64,000 bases of DNA from Mesorhizobium sp. AR02 (GCF_024746835.1 NZ_CP080530.1:62001-126000), one strand, 5' to 3'; numbered from the stretch's first letter, positions 41,196 through 52,242 are shown. Numbers and translations: made by a program. Notes: a model not told the origin generated them from the letters alone.

Positions 41196-42301
41196 TGTTT
41201 TCTGCCGCTGTCAGGTTTTGGACACGCATCACGCGCTTCGCGCCGCCGGAAAAAGCGTGGCCTCGGACGACGCAACATATATTCGGATTGAGGGACGAGC
41301 AGATGGACATCATGACTGCGCGGGCTACCGCCATGCTCTTATCATCGTCCGCTTCACGCCACCTGGCCTGAGCTCTTGCCGTTAGGGTCCCTCAGGCGGT
41401 AGCGCATCCCGCCATTTGCGATTGCAAGGTGCCGCTTCATCCGAGCGCGGCCTGTTTCCTGCCCTCTTCCGCCCTGCGATTGAATTCCTAGCTGGCGGCA
41501 TAGGAGTTCTTCACAACAAGCCGGTCCAGCTGCGGCTCGCGAATGCCACCATCGTAAGATTGACGATGATGCTCGTGGCGACAGGCGCGGATGAATGCCG
41601 GCATGTGCCGGCCGGTGAACTCCCCGAGATTCCTGCTTCGTGTCGTTATCTTCGGTGGCGCCTGTGCACAGGCGCCACAGGGACCGCCTGATGCGGATGT
41701 GAGCGTTGTCGGAATTGACCAGCCCAAAGACCGCTCAGTCGCCACGCGGTCGGGCCGGACCGGCTGAAAACGCTGAAGATGCGGCCGTCCTCGCCGCTAG
41801 TGGCTACCCTCCCAGGCGATGACAACGTGATTGATGCCATCGATTCACGCCGACTACGGCCAAGAGCACAACCGTCTCGACTTGAAGTTGAGAGCCTCGG
41901 CCACGGCACGGTCTTTGCGTCGTTCAGCTCCCAGCCAATAGTGAAGGAGATCGCGATAGCGCGCATGCAATGCCGTTACGGCTCCGAACTCGGCCTGCCG
42001 CTGAAACGGCTCTCCTTCTCTCCTGACGCCGACCTGCGAAGCCGCTGTTTTGGCTCTATTGAGGAGCGCCTCTACCTCTGCGCGGCGGGTGGTCTCCGCG
42101 TACGGATCACCTCGGGCGAGCAGAACCCCCGAGCGCGCGCTAGACACGTCCGGGATGTTCTCGGCGACGGCGCGTGCACATTGGCTCCGAGGAGCTTCGC
42201 GAAATTTCCCGCGTTTGCCGTGACCCTTCTCCCAATTGGCAGCAGGATCGGTGACCAGGAGAGTCGAGCTTTGAACAGCATCGGTGCAACTCCCGAACCA
42301 G
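41196..42301. other. 1.1-kb region without a confident gene
   Basis: Between the NifA site and the universal stress protein gene. Short frames exist on both strands (for example 41854-42393 minus, 41779-42405 plus) but none matches a family I know and the overlapping frames suggest decayed sequence. A perfect 24-nt palindrome is present at 41655-41678. This may be the remains of one or more genes. Confidence 0.45.
41655..41678. repeat. Perfect 24-nt palindrome
   Basis: GTGGCGCCTGTG followed directly by its reverse complement. As RNA it would form a 12-bp hairpin with no natural loop, so it is more likely a dimeric protein site or a recombination scar than a classical terminator; there is no T tract on either side. 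Confidence 0.6.
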
Positions 42302-43189
42302 TCATCGAGCCAAAAACAGCGGCAATGTCGGCTTCTCAAAGATCCATCTCGTCGCACCGCCAAAGAGCCGCTCACGCAGCCGGCGGCTGCCATAAACGCC
42401 CATGACTATCATGTCGGCAGAAATGTCGATTGCGTGCTGCGCAAGCACCGTGGCCGCCGGTTTGCCGGCACTTGGCAGTAGGTCAACCGACACCCGAGCA
42501 CCGTGCCGAGTGAGATAGGCAGCGATGTCGGCTCCAGGCTCCGCGCCGTTCCCGTTGTAGTTCGCCTTCGGATCGACCAGGGCGACACGAACTTCCTCAG
42601 CAACGCATAGGAGACCCAGCGCTTCCCGAACAGCACGGGACGCCTCGAGTCGTGAATCCCAACCGACCAGGACGCGCCGTGGCCACAGGGTCGCCTCAGC
42701 GCCCTTCGGCACAATAAGCACCGGCTTTCCCGTATCGAATAAGCTGCCGTTTATAACAAGAGGTCCGAGAATACTGTCGTTGAGAAGTGCGGGGCCAACA
42801 ATTGTCAGGTCGGCGCAGAGCGCCCGCTGTCGCACAACCTCACCCACGCCGGTCGCATCGCAATAATCGGTATCGACGTCATAGGAAAGGCACAAGGCTC
42901 TCAGCAGCTTCTGGATATCCTTGGAGCGCTTTTCCTGTCTGGCCACCTCCTGTGAAAACCTGTCGATTTGCCGAAACCGATTGTTCAATCTGGCAATTGT
43001 CTGTCCACGTCCCGTAGGCCACTCGGGGATACCATCTCCGATCGGCGGATATGACATAGCGAGCATCGGAGCCGGTATAATCCGTACGGAAAGGTGCGCG
43101 CCGACTTCGGCACACAAGCCGGCAGCAGTTCTGATGTCCTGATCGGAATGGTCGGCGCCGGTCACACAGAGTACGGTTTTAAAACCCAT
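42302..43189 (-). CDS. Tandem universal stress protein (UspA family)
   Basis: About 295 residues from the Met at 43189 (MGFKTVLCVTG); the frame is open to 43273. Two Usp domains are arranged in tandem: residues 1-~160 and ~170-295. The second ends with the ATP-binding pattern GVYGSRRLRERLFGGATRW, followed by a KPTLPLFLAR strand; the first has ADLTIVGPALLNDS with a weaker site. It lies 96 bp after the response regulator gene and on the same strand as the nif operon, so it may be expressed in nodules. Usp proteins in symbiotic clusters are usually tied to low-oxygen or energy stress; that role is inferred. Confidence 0.82.
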   Translation of the reverse strand: MGFKTVLCVTGADHSDQDIRTAAGLCAEVGAHLSVRIIPAPMLAMSYPPIGDGIPEWPTGRGQTIARLNNRFRQIDRFSQEVARQEKRSKDIQKLLRALCLSYDVDTDYCDATGVGEVVRQRALCADLTIVGPALLNDSILGPLVINGSLFDTGKPVLIVPKGAEATLWPRRVLVGWDSRLEASRAVREALGLLCVAEEVRVALVDPKANYNGNGAEPGADIAAYLTRHGARVSVDLLPSAGKPAATVLAQHAIDISADMIVMGVYGSRRLRERLFGGATRWIFEKPTLPLFLAR

Positions 43190-43285
43190 TTGCCTGCTTC
43201 TTCCTGAGTATGCGTTTAGGGGCGTTTCAGGCCGCAAGACCGGCTCACGGCGAGGGTGGGAGTGCCACCACACCCGGCACTTGAT

Positions 43286-44074
43286 TCAGTCGGCCGGCTT
43301 CTCGAGCGAGTAGCCGGCCGACCTGACGGTGCGAATGTCGCTGTCGGGCGAAGCTGACTTCAGGGTTTTTCTGATCCGGCTGATATGGACATCGACGGTG
43401 CGTGGTTCGACATGGATGTTGTCCCCCCAGGCCCTGCCGATAAGCTCCTCCCGGCTGAAGACCTTGCCGGGAGCTTCAATCATAAGCCGCAGCACGTTGA
43501 ACTCGATGAGTCCGAGGTGAATGTCGTGGCCATTGCCGCGAATCCGGCGGGCATCGAGCTTCATCTCGAGGCCGCCACAGGTGAGCCAGCCGCCGTTTTC
43601 AAGACCATTTGCGCCCCGCTTCGGCAGCGCCAGCCTCGCCCGTAGACAGTCGAGCAGCTTGGCCGGGTCGATCGGCCGCACAAAGATCTCGTCAATGCCA
43701 GCTTTCAGGAGATCGAGGTGCTGGTCATCGGCGCCGCGCGCGATCAGGGCAATAACGGGCAGGTCGGCCGTCCGCGGCTCCTCCTTGAGGCGGGCGCAGA
43801 TTGTGGCTCCCGTCGCGCTTGCTGGCACGCAGTCCAGCACGACGGCGTGGAACTCCCGTTGTTCGGCCAATACAAATGCTTCCTTCGCGCAGCCTGCCTG
43901 CTCACTCGCGAAGCGGTCCGCCTCCAGAATGTGGCTATAATTCAGATAGAACTCCGCATCTTGCGAACAGATCAAAACGAGTGGCTTCATCGGCGCTACC
44001 CCAAGAGCCCCCTCATCGACCTGGCCCGCCTCGGCTTCCGTGGGCTGGCTATCGCGCTCGCTCAAGATTGTCAT
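43286..44074 (-). CDS. OmpR/PhoB-family response regulator
   Basis: A 262-residue protein: a receiver domain (about 30-145) and a winged-helix DNA-binding domain (about 165-258; LIEFNVLRLMIEAPGKVFSREELIGRAWG and VDVHISRIRKTLK). In the receiver the phospho-acceptor region reads AVVLDCVPASATGATIC, with Asp in VLDCVP, and the usual conserved Lys near PVIALIAR...FVRPID is not clear, so phosphorylation may be atypical. An alternative start is the Met at 43990, which would begin exactly at the receiver. No histidine kinase gene is adjacent. It follows DUF269 by 27 bp at the end of the nif operon. Confidence 0.8.
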   Translation of the reverse strand: MTILSERDSQPTEAEAGQVDEGALGVAPMKPLVLICSQDAEFYLNYSHILEADRFASEQAGCAKEAFVLAEQREFHAVVLDCVPASATGATICARLKEEPRTADLPVIALIARGADDQHLDLLKAGIDEIFVRPIDPAKLLDCLRARLALPKRGANGLENGGWLTCGGLEMKLDARRIRGNGHDIHLGLIEFNVLRLMIEAPGKVFSREELIGRAWGDNIHVEPRTVDVHISRIRKTLKSASPDSDIRTVRSAGYSLEKPAD

Positions 44075-44101
44075 GGCCCCCTTGCTCGAAGATCCGCTTC
44101 A

Positions 44102-44581
44102 TCACGCACGCGCCACCTCGGGATAGGTCTCGATGGTAGCGATTGCGTCGCCGACCAGTTTCGTGCCGGCCTGAGCGAGCTTCCGGAACGTCTCGAAGCC
44201 GAACCGGTGGACGTCGCGCAGGGTCTTCGAAAGCACGACCAGCCGTCCGGCCGTGAAGAGCACGCGCCCAAAGCCCTCATGGCTCATCTCCATCATCGGC
44301 GATGCCATCAGGCCGCAGCGCTCCTCGATCGCAAGCCCGACGGCGGCATAGAACTTATCGAGCCTCCACAGCACGTCCGGATCGGGATCGCCGATGATCG
44401 GGATCGCACGGCGCTGTTCCCTGGTGATGATGAAGTCGCCCAGAAGCTCGGCATCCGGTTTGCCTTCCCATGACCCGTAGGAATCCTGAGCACGGATCAG
44501 CCGCACGAGGCATTTGACGAACGGGGTGGCAAGCGCCGCCTCGTCCTCGGCGACAGCAGTGCTAGCCGCGGTATCTGACAT
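44102..44581 (-). CDS. NifX-associated protein (DUF269), intact copy
   Basis: A 159-residue DUF269 protein of normal length, matching the family in [35 protein letters not shown] and [14 protein letters not shown] and ending TYPEVARA. It sits 17 bp after nifX, the conserved nif-cluster position, and probably helps FeMo-cofactor assembly or storage. A second, scrambled copy lies at 38926-39418 in the same orientation. Confidence 0.88.
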   Translation of the reverse strand: MSDTAASTAVAEDEAALATPFVKCLVRLIRAQDSYGSWEGKPDAELLGDFIITREQRRAIPIIGDPDPDVLWRLDKFYAAVGLAIEERCGLMASPMMEMSHEGFGRVLFTAGRLVVLSKTLRDVHRFGFETFRKLAQAGTKLVGDAIATIETYPEVARA

Positions 44582-44598
44582 TTCGCCTTCTCCTCATT

Positions 44599-45093
44599 TC
44601 AGTCGTCCTCGAAGGACGGTTTCTTCTCGGCGACGCCTGCCTCCGCCAGCACCTTGCGCAGCCAGGGGGGAGGACACGTCCTGAGCATCATCTGCGTGCG
44701 CAACAGCACCTCCTGGATGGGTTGGGGGTGCGGCACCTTGATCGGATGGATTTTTGCCGAAACTACCTTGGCCGCCGAAGGCCCGCCGATCGCCAGACAA
44801 AACAGGAGATGACAGCCCTTCAGCGCCTCCACCTTCGGCGTGATGCGGTCATCGCCCTCGCTCCGATGCTCCCCGCTCTCGTCGGAAACGTCATCGAAGG
44901 CCACGGCTTCCACGAGGTTCCATTCCACGCGCGTCACGTCGTAGACAGCAAAGCGCTTGGCCGACCCGAAATGGGCATTGAGGTCCTTCATGTCTTGCGT
45001 GGCGATGGCCACGCGCAATGCGCCTGCTCGTCTTTCGGGCATCGGTGCGTGAACCTCGTCAGTGACGAGTGAGAGGCGACGAACGGAGCTCAT
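44599..45093 (-). CDS. nifX: Nitrogenase cofactor carrier NifX
   Basis: A 164-residue protein from the Met at 45093 (MSSVRRLSLVTDE). The NifX/NifB C-terminal domain is visible: RVAIATQDMKDLNAHFGSAKRFAVYDV, then LLFCLAIGGPSAAKVV and a C-terminal tail of nif-specific type. NifX binds NifB-co/FeMo-co precursors and hands them to NifEN. The start overlaps the end of nifN by 35 bp, indicating coupled translation. The frame extends upstream to 45171 but that part overlaps nifN coding sequence. Confidence 0.92.
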   Translation of the reverse strand: MSSVRRLSLVTDEVHAPMPERRAGALRVAIATQDMKDLNAHFGSAKRFAVYDVTRVEWNLVEAVAFDDVSDESGEHRSEGDDRITPKVEALKGCHLLFCLAIGGPSAAKVVSAKIHPIKVPHPQPIQEVLLRTQMMLRTCPPPWLRKVLAEAGVAEKKPSFEDD

Positions 45094-46441
45094 CTGGCAT
45101 TTCTCGCTTACGGAGTGGATCAAGTGCCTCAGGCGTCGGCGCGTGCTGGTTGGCCTGGAAGATGTTGGCAACCTCGAAGATCAGGTCGCGGGTGCCCTGA
45201 TAGAGGATTGTGAGCTTGTGCTGGCTGCCGAGCCGGTCGAAGACCGGGAAGCCGACGCGCATGAGCGGAATGCAAAGGCGCTGCGCGGCCTGGCGGCCAT
45301 GGGAATGGGTGACGAGAAGATCAGCGCCGGCGGCAAGAGCTTCCAAATCGCCGAGATCGCCGATCTGAACGGACTGCGCCGGTACTTTTTCCAGAATTTT
45401 CGACATATCGGTCGTGGCGACCGCCGCCGCGATTTCGGAGCCCATGCCGATGAAGAAAGTCGCGAGTTGATAGAGTTGGTCTGGTTCAGCAGCGATCGCA
45501 ATTTTCTTGCCTCCGAAATGGAAATGTCCGTCGAGTAACGCATCCTGCAATTGGCCCCGGCGACGGCGCACCCCGGCCGGCGCCGACGCGCCCGAAATCG
45601 CGGACAGCAGCGAGACGAACCGATCGGCGCCCTTCAATCCGGTCAGCGACTGGAACAGCACGTAAGGCACGCCGGTCAACTTCTGCAGCACCTGCGCCGG
45701 GCGGCGCATATGCTCGCCGATGGCGATGCAGTGTTCGGCCGTGCCAAGCTCGCGGATGTCCTCGACGCTGGTGCCGCCATAGGTGGTCGTGACCCAGCGG
45801 TCGGGCACGGTGCCGTCGAGCGAGCCTGAAACGTCCGGCAAAATCACCGGCTTCAGCCCAAAGCTTTCAACCATCTCACGCAAATGCTCGATGTCAGCCA
45901 CAGTGAGGTTCCAACCGGGCAGGATTGCGATCTTCTTTGACTGCCGCGCCTGTTCACCGGGCCGTGTAATGCCTTCGATCATCGCCGTGACAGCCTTGGC
46001 CCAGCCCTCTTCGATCGCGCCGTCGAAATCCGGCGTGTTGGCCAGCACGATCTCCGTGCCGGCGATTTCTTGCGCGTGCTTCAGCCTGATGCTGGCGATA
46101 TCGCCTGCGCAATCTTCGCCACGGGTTTCCACCAGCGCCGTCGTGCAGACCCCGATCAGCTTTGGCTTTGTGCGGACCTTGAGGTTGAGGATCGCCTCTT
46201 CCAGATTGTCCGCCCCGCCGAGGATCGTCGTCACTTCGTCCATCGCGGTGGTCTGCAAGGGGATCGCTTCCTTGAAATGCCGCACGAAGAGCACGAGCGC
46301 GAAGCTGGTGCAGCCCTGGCTGCCGTGGAACAGTGGCATCGCGCCCTTGACCCCAAGAAAGGCCAAGGCCGCACCCAGCGGCTGTGACGACTTCAGCGGA
46401 TTGACGGCTGCCGATTTGGTCTGGGAAAGAATGCGGGCCAT
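45059..46441 (-). CDS. nifN: Nitrogenase cofactor scaffold subunit NifN
   Basis: A 460-residue protein, normal for NifN, starting MARILSQTKSAAVNPLKSSQPLG at 46441; the frame is open to 46567 within nifE. It resembles NifK: SQPLGAALAFLGV, PLFHGSQGCTSFALV with the cluster-ligand Cys, and VETRGEDCAGDI. With NifE it forms the scaffold on which FeMo-co is completed. It follows nifE by 8 bp. Confidence 0.94.
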   Translation of the reverse strand: MARILSQTKSAAVNPLKSSQPLGAALAFLGVKGAMPLFHGSQGCTSFALVLFVRHFKEAIPLQTTAMDEVTTILGGADNLEEAILNLKVRTKPKLIGVCTTALVETRGEDCAGDIASIRLKHAQEIAGTEIVLANTPDFDGAIEEGWAKAVTAMIEGITRPGEQARQSKKIAILPGWNLTVADIEHLREMVESFGLKPVILPDVSGSLDGTVPDRWVTTTYGGTSVEDIRELGTAEHCIAIGEHMRRPAQVLQKLTGVPYVLFQSLTGLKGADRFVSLLSAISGASAPAGVRRRRGQLQDALLDGHFHFGGKKIAIAAEPDQLYQLATFFIGMGSEIAAAVATTDMSKILEKVPAQSVQIGDLGDLEALAAGADLLVTHSHGRQAAQRLCIPLMRVGFPVFDRLGSQHKLTILYQGTRDLIFEVANIFQANQHAPTPEALDPLRKREMPDELRSSPLTRH

Positions 46442-46449
46442 AGGCTTCC

Positions 46450-47940
46450 TCAACGCTCGCCGCAATCGTCGGCCGTCGTGCCGGCAAATTCCTGGACAGC
46501 GTGCAACGTCGCGGTCTCGCTCTTCGTGCCCGGCAGTTCGTCCTCGACCGCAGGCTGGCAATCCCACGGTGCCGGCACGCGCACCTGGGACCAGATCGGG
46601 TTATGAATGGCGAGGTCGATCTGGCGTACGAGTTCCACCATGCCGTCATAGCCCGCATAAGGGTGTTGGCGCTCCTGGTTGATATCGAGCCAGGGTGTCT
46701 TGGCCTTGAGCGCGATGAATTGCGTGCGCCCGCCCGACAGCATGATATCGGCCTTGTGTTCTGAGAGCATGGCGTAAAGCTCGCGCGCTGCCATCTGCTC
46801 GAACATGTGGTTGTCGTCCTTCAGGATCTGCTTGATGCGCTCCTTGTCTTCGACTGTGGATTTCTTGACCGAGGTGCCGACGATCTCCATGCCGATCTCC
46901 ATCAGCGCGTGGACGATCGACCAGGACTTCACGCCGCCTGTATTGAGCAGCACGCGCTTGCCTTGAAGCCGCCGCCGGTAGGCTTCGAGCTTCCTCCACG
47001 CAATCGCCTCTTCCACTGCGATCAGCGTCTGTGTGCGGTTGAGGATCTCGCGATCGGCACCCTTCCTCACGAGCAGCTCAGCAATGTTGCGAAGTGCTTC
47101 CGAGGTGTCGGTAATGCCGTAGAAGGAGCCTTCGAAGAACGGGATGTCCCAGCGCTCCTCCATCTTGCGGGCAAGATTGATGAGTGCCGTCGAGCACACG
47201 ACGATAGCCGCCCGGGCGCGGTGCGCGGAAGCAACGTCAAGGTAGCGCGCGTCGCCCGGAATGCAGGCGCGCACCCGGATGCCCAGCCGATCAAGCAGCG
47301 GCTTCACCAGCCAGAACTCGCCGGAGAGGTTGAATTCGCCAAGGATGTTGATGTCGTACGGCCCGGCGTCGTCGGGTTCCACCGTCCCGATGACGTGATC
47401 GAGCAACGCCTCGGCGGCGAGCTTGTTGCCGAGGTTCTTGGAGCCGGCCAAGCCCGGCGCATTGACCGGCACCACGGCCAAGCCGAATTTTTCCCCCGCA
47501 CGCTTGCACACGGCCTCGATGTCGTCGCCGATCAACGCCGTCACGCAGGTCGAATAGACGAAGATCGCTGGCGGCGCATATGCTTCCCTAATCTCGCGGA
47601 TCGCCTTGAAAAGCTTGCGCTCGCCCTGCCCCATCACCACGTCGAGTTCGGTCAGATCGGTTGTGAAGCTTGTGCGCCAAAGCGTTGCCCCGGACGAAGC
47701 CGCTCCGCGGTTGTCCCAGGAATTGCCCTCGCAGGCCAGCGGCGCATGGACCAGGTGCGCGACGTCGGTGATCGGCTGCAGCACGATCTTGGCGCCGTCA
47801 AAGGCGCAGCCACCGGCTGCCGCCCCAGGGGTCAGCGGCTTCGAGCAGCCCTCTTTGCGCGCCTTGGCATCCTTGCCGCGGTTTCTATCGCAGGCGGGCT
47901 CGTTGAAGACATCCTGGATTTTGGCGCTGAGCGAGGACAT
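46450..47940 (-). CDS. nifE: Nitrogenase cofactor scaffold subunit NifE
   Basis: About 496 residues from the ATG at 47940, which has a GGAG ribosome site; an in-frame TTG at 47955 is less likely. NifD-like features: GGCAFDGAKIVLQPI, PLACEGNSWDNRG and STCVTALIGDD contain the P-cluster-type cysteines that bind the NifEN [4Fe-4S] clusters. The His/Cys pocket region GPYDINILGEFNLSGEFW and HPYAGYDGMVELV is conserved. It follows nifK after 63 bp. Confidence 0.94.
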   Translation of the reverse strand: MSSLSAKIQDVFNEPACDRNRGKDAKARKEGCSKPLTPGAAAGGCAFDGAKIVLQPITDVAHLVHAPLACEGNSWDNRGAASSGATLWRTSFTTDLTELDVVMGQGERKLFKAIREIREAYAPPAIFVYSTCVTALIGDDIEAVCKRAGEKFGLAVVPVNAPGLAGSKNLGNKLAAEALLDHVIGTVEPDDAGPYDINILGEFNLSGEFWLVKPLLDRLGIRVRACIPGDARYLDVASAHRARAAIVVCSTALINLARKMEERWDIPFFEGSFYGITDTSEALRNIAELLVRKGADREILNRTQTLIAVEEAIAWRKLEAYRRRLQGKRVLLNTGGVKSWSIVHALMEIGMEIVGTSVKKSTVEDKERIKQILKDDNHMFEQMAARELYAMLSEHKADIMLSGGRTQFIALKAKTPWLDINQERQHPYAGYDGMVELVRQIDLAIHNPIWSQVRVPAPWDCQPAVEDELPGTKSETATLHAVQEFAGTTADDCGER

Positions 47941-48003
47941 TGCGTCGGTCTCCAAAAGTGCATTGGAAGGCGGCCAGCCTCGGCGAAAAACCGGCCGCCG
48001 CTG

Positions 48004-49545
48004 CTAGCGGGTGAGGTCATAAGAATAGTCCGTCACACCCGTCTCGCTGGTCTCGCGATCGAGCTTGTCGAAGATCTTGTCGAGGATCGTCGTCAGGACG
48101 CGCAGCCCACCTTGGTAGCCCATGAGCGCAAAGCGATGGTGATGGTGCCGGTCGAAGATCGGGAACATCAGCCGGATCAGCGGCGTGCCGGTGTCGCGCT
48201 CCAGATACTTGCCATAGGAATTGCCGATCAACAGGTCCACCGGCTCGGTGAAGAGCAGCGAGCGCATCGCCCAAAGGTCCTTGCCCGCCCAGACCTGGGC
48301 GTCCTTGCCGAAGGGCGAGGATGCAAGCAGTTCCTTCATCTCGGCTGCCCATGCCGAGCTGCCGTTGGTGGCGAGGCAATGGGTCGGCTCGCCGCCGGTC
48401 TCCATGACGAAGCGGGCCATGGCGTAGACGAAGTCCGGATCGCCGTAGATCGCGTATTTCTTGCCGTGCAGCCAGGACTGGCTGTCGGCCATGGCATCAA
48501 CCAGTCGGCCGCGCTCAAGGCGGATTGTCTCGGGGATCTCCTTGCCGGAAAGCGCCGAGACCTTCATCAGGAATTCGTCCGTCGCCTGGACGCCGAGCGG
48601 ATAATGGAACGAGGCCGTCGCCTGCCCGACTTGCTCGCAATAGTCCAGCGTTTTTCGGGTGTTGTAATGCTGCAGCGAAAGTGTCGCCTCGGCGTTGAGT
48701 GCCTCCTTCACGTCTTCGATCTTCGTACCGCCATCATACATGCGGTATTCACCGTCCGATGGCGTGTCGAACTGGTCGGAGGCGTCCTGGATGAAGGTGT
48801 AGGATACGCTCATCAGATCGAGCAGGCGCTTGAGTTCCCGGTTGTTTCCAACGCAGAAGCCGTCGAAACCGGGAATGACGTTGATGGTTCCCCCGGCTTC
48901 CGTGCGCTCCTGGCCTTTCCAGAAGTGCTCCAAAATGCCCTTGACCATTACGTCATAGCCATCGACATGGCTGCCGACGAAGGCGGGCGTGTGGGCGAAG
49001 GGCACGTCGAAGTCGCGCGGGACCGAGTTTTCGTCCTTGGCGTTCTCGATGAAGCTGTGCAGGTCGTCACCAATGACCTCCGCCATGCAAGTCGTCGAGA
49101 CGGCGATCATCTTCGGATCGTAGAGCTGGTAGGTGTTGGCGAGCCCGTCGACCATGTTCTTCAGGCCGCCGAATACTGCCGCATCCTCGGTCATCGAGGA
49201 GGAAACCGCCGAAGCAGGCTCCTTGAAATGGCGCGACAGGTGTGAGCGGTAATAGGCCACGCAGCCCTGGCTGCCGTGAACGAAGGACATGGTTCGTTCG
49301 AAGCCGGCGGCCGCGAACACCGCGCCGAGCGGCTGGCAGGCCTTGGCGGGGTTTACCACAAGCGCTTCGCGGGCGAGGTTCTTTTCGCGGTATTCCCACG
49401 TCTTGGTGAATTCGCGTTGATCGGTAACGATCTGATCCGGGTGCGGACATTCGAAATTCAGCTTCTTCTCCGCGAGCATCTGCCTGTATTCCGGCTCGCG
49501 GAACAGGGGAGCGTGGTCGAGAATTTTTTCAGCCGACTGCGGCAT
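48004..49545 (-). CDS. nifK: Nitrogenase MoFe protein beta subunit NifK
   Basis: A 513-residue protein of standard length. P-cluster ligands are Cys70 (KACQPLGAV), Cys95 ([14 protein letters not shown]) and Cys153 ([12 protein letters not shown]). The C-terminal [34 protein letters not shown] segment is characteristic. With NifD it forms the alpha2beta2 MoFe protein that reduces N2. It is separated from nifD by 133 bp containing a hairpin. Confidence 0.96.
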   Translation of the reverse strand: MPQSAEKILDHAPLFREPEYRQMLAEKKLNFECPHPDQIVTDQREFTKTWEYREKNLAREALVVNPAKACQPLGAVFAAAGFERTMSFVHGSQGCVAYYRSHLSRHFKEPASAVSSSMTEDAAVFGGLKNMVDGLANTYQLYDPKMIAVSTTCMAEVIGDDLHSFIENAKDENSVPRDFDVPFAHTPAFVGSHVDGYDVMVKGILEHFWKGQERTEAGGTINVIPGFDGFCVGNNRELKRLLDLMSVSYTFIQDASDQFDTPSDGEYRMYDGGTKIEDVKEALNAEATLSLQHYNTRKTLDYCEQVGQATASFHYPLGVQATDEFLMKVSALSGKEIPETIRLERGRLVDAMADSQSWLHGKKYAIYGDPDFVYAMARFVMETGGEPTHCLATNGSSAWAAEMKELLASSPFGKDAQVWAGKDLWAMRSLLFTEPVDLLIGNSYGKYLERDTGTPLIRLMFPIFDRHHHHRFALMGYQGGLRVLTTILDKIFDKLDRETSETGVTDYSYDLTR

Positions 49546-49613
49546 TGGTGATTACCTCTTTTCATCTGGCCGCCCCATAAGGCAGCTCAGGGACGTCGAG
49601 ACGTTTCAGGTGT

Positions 49614-49636
49614 CCCGCGGGCCACGGGGCCGCGGG
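49614..49636 (-). promoter_or_regulatory. nifD-nifK intercistronic hairpin
   Basis: Inverted repeat CCCGCGG / CCGCGGG with a 9-base loop between nifD and nifK. In the mRNA it would form a 7-bp GC stem; no U tract follows, so it more likely affects RNA stability or subunit ratio than termination. Confidence 0.45.
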
Positions 49637-49678
49637 CGTTCGTCGTCTCCCTTGAGGAGACCAGGCTAAGGCCGGGTG

Positions 49679-51181
49679 TTATTCGGCAGCCATCGCCCGC
49701 CCACGGCTCGGGCTTTTTTTCCAAGGGGCGTCGTAAAGGCCCCAGACCGGGTTGTTGATGGCAAGATCCACGTCGCGGGCGAAAATGGCAAAGCCGTCAT
49801 AGCCGTGATACGGTCCCGAATAATCCCAGGAGTGCATCTGACGAAACGGTATGCCCATCTTCTGCACGGGGTATTTTTCCTTGATGCCCGAGCCAACGAG
49901 ATTGGGGCGAACCCCCTCGATGAACTTCTCCAACTCGTAACCGGTCACGTCATCATAGATCAGCGTGCCGTTCCTGACGTAATGGCCTGTGCGCTGATAG
50001 TCGTCGTTGTGGGCGAACTCGTAGCCTGTGCCGACGATCACCATGCCGAGGTCCTCGTAGGCTGTGATGACGTGGCGGGGGCGCAGGCCGCCGACGTAGA
50101 GCATCACAGTATTGCCTTCGAGGCGCGGCCGGTACTTGGCAATGACGGCATCAACAAGCGGTCTGTACTTGGCGATGACCTTCTCGGTCTTCTCCTCGAT
50201 TTCAGGGCCAAAATGCTTGGCTATCTTGCGCAGGGAGGCTTCGATCTGGGAGGGGCCGAAGAAATTGTACTCCATCCAGGCGACGCCATACTTTTCCTCC
50301 ATGTGCCGGCAGATGTAGTTCATCGACCTGTAGCAATGGATGAGATTGAGCTTGGCCTTCGGCGCGCGCTCGATTTCGGCGAGCGTGGCGTCGCCCGACC
50401 AGTTGCCGACCACGCGCAGCCCTATCTCCTCAAGCAGGATGCGCGAGGCCCAGGCGTCGCCGCCGATATTGTAGTCACCGATCACGTTGACGTCGTACGG
50501 GCCGGCCTCGAACTCCACGTCCTTCTTCTCGAAGACCCAGTCGCGGATCGCGTCGTTGGCGATGTGGTGGCCGAGCGATTGCGAGACGCCGCGGAAGCCC
50601 TCGCAGCGCACCGGCACGATCGTCTTTCCGTGCTCCTTGGCCTTGTTGCGGGATACTGCTTCGGTGTCGTCGCCAATCAGGCCGATCGGGCATTCGGATT
50701 GCACGCTCATGCCGTTGTTGAGGGGAAACAGTCCCTCAATCTCGTCGATGATCTGTTCCAGCTTCTTGTCACCGCCGAAAACAATGTCCTTCTCCTGGAA
50801 ATCGGAGGTGAACTGCATTGTCCCGAACGTGTCGATGCCCGTCGTGCCTACATAGTAGTTGCGGCGCTGCGACCAGGAATATTGCCCGCAGCCGACCGGG
50901 CCGTGCGAGATATGGACCATATCCTTGATTGGACCCCACACCACGCCCTTAGAGCCGGCATAAGCGCAGCCACGAATCGTCATCACGCCCGGAATGGACT
51001 TGATGTTCGATTTGACGTCGCATTCGGAGACGACCTCGCCTTCCTCGCCAGCCTCGTCCCCACTCTTTGCGACGCTGAGGTGCTTTTTGCGGCGCTTCGC
51101 CGCCTTGTCGGGATATTGCGACAGCACCTCCTCGATAAGCTTCGCATGGAGAGTGCCGTCATTCTCGTAATCCAGGCTCAT
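49679..51181 (-). CDS. nifD: Nitrogenase MoFe protein alpha subunit NifD
   Basis: A 500-residue protein of standard length. P-cluster ligands are Cys72 ([15 protein letters not shown]), Cys98 ([10 protein letters not shown]) and Cys164 ([11 protein letters not shown]). FeMo-cofactor ligands are Cys283 ([11 protein letters not shown]) and His450 ([18 protein letters not shown]), equivalent to Cys275 and His442 of Azotobacter. All catalytic residues are present, so the protein should be functional. It follows nifH by 98 bp with a strong stem-loop in between. Confidence 0.97.
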   Translation of the reverse strand: MSLDYENDGTLHAKLIEEVLSQYPDKAAKRRKKHLSVAKSGDEAGEEGEVVSECDVKSNIKSIPGVMTIRGCAYAGSKGVVWGPIKDMVHISHGPVGCGQYSWSQRRNYYVGTTGIDTFGTMQFTSDFQEKDIVFGGDKKLEQIIDEIEGLFPLNNGMSVQSECPIGLIGDDTEAVSRNKAKEHGKTIVPVRCEGFRGVSQSLGHHIANDAIRDWVFEKKDVEFEAGPYDVNVIGDYNIGGDAWASRILLEEIGLRVVGNWSGDATLAEIERAPKAKLNLIHCYRSMNYICRHMEEKYGVAWMEYNFFGPSQIEASLRKIAKHFGPEIEEKTEKVIAKYRPLVDAVIAKYRPRLEGNTVMLYVGGLRPRHVITAYEDLGMVIVGTGYEFAHNDDYQRTGHYVRNGTLIYDDVTGYELEKFIEGVRPNLVGSGIKEKYPVQKMGIPFRQMHSWDYSGPYHGYDGFAIFARDVDLAINNPVWGLYDAPWKKSPSRGRAMAAE

Positions 51182-51204
51182 GGGACCCCTTTAAAGGTTC
51201 GAGT

Positions 51205-51226
51205 GGCGCCTCACCGACGAGGCGCC
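51205..51226 (-). promoter_or_regulatory. nifH-nifD intercistronic stem-loop
   Basis: GGCGCCTC and GAGGCGCC, a perfect 8-bp stem with a 6-base loop, directly downstream of nifH. A second GGCGCCTCGT occurs at 51255-51265. Such hairpins commonly protect the 3' end of nifH mRNA and give more NifH than NifDK. Confidence 0.6.
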
Positions 51227-51279
51227 GTTCTTTGAAAGGCGCGTCAGCTCAACGCGGCGCCTCGTGGCGGCAGCGCTCG

Positions 51280-52242
<963 letters not shown>

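Noticed and set aside
41779..42405. Plus-strand frame of 208 codons beside usp
   Set aside because: No family resemblance and an equally long frame lies on the opposite strand; not called as a gene.
43255..43275. TGGCAC block upstream of the universal stress protein gene
   Set aside because: No GC at the required distance, so not a sigma54 promoter.
46807..49245. Long plus-strand frame of 812 codons opposite nifE and nifK
   Set aside because: It is a shadow of GC-rich coding sequence on the other strand; nifE and nifK have full motif support.
49676..51235. Plus-strand frame of 519 codons opposite nifD
   Set aside because: Antisense shadow; nifD carries all cluster ligands and spans the same bases.
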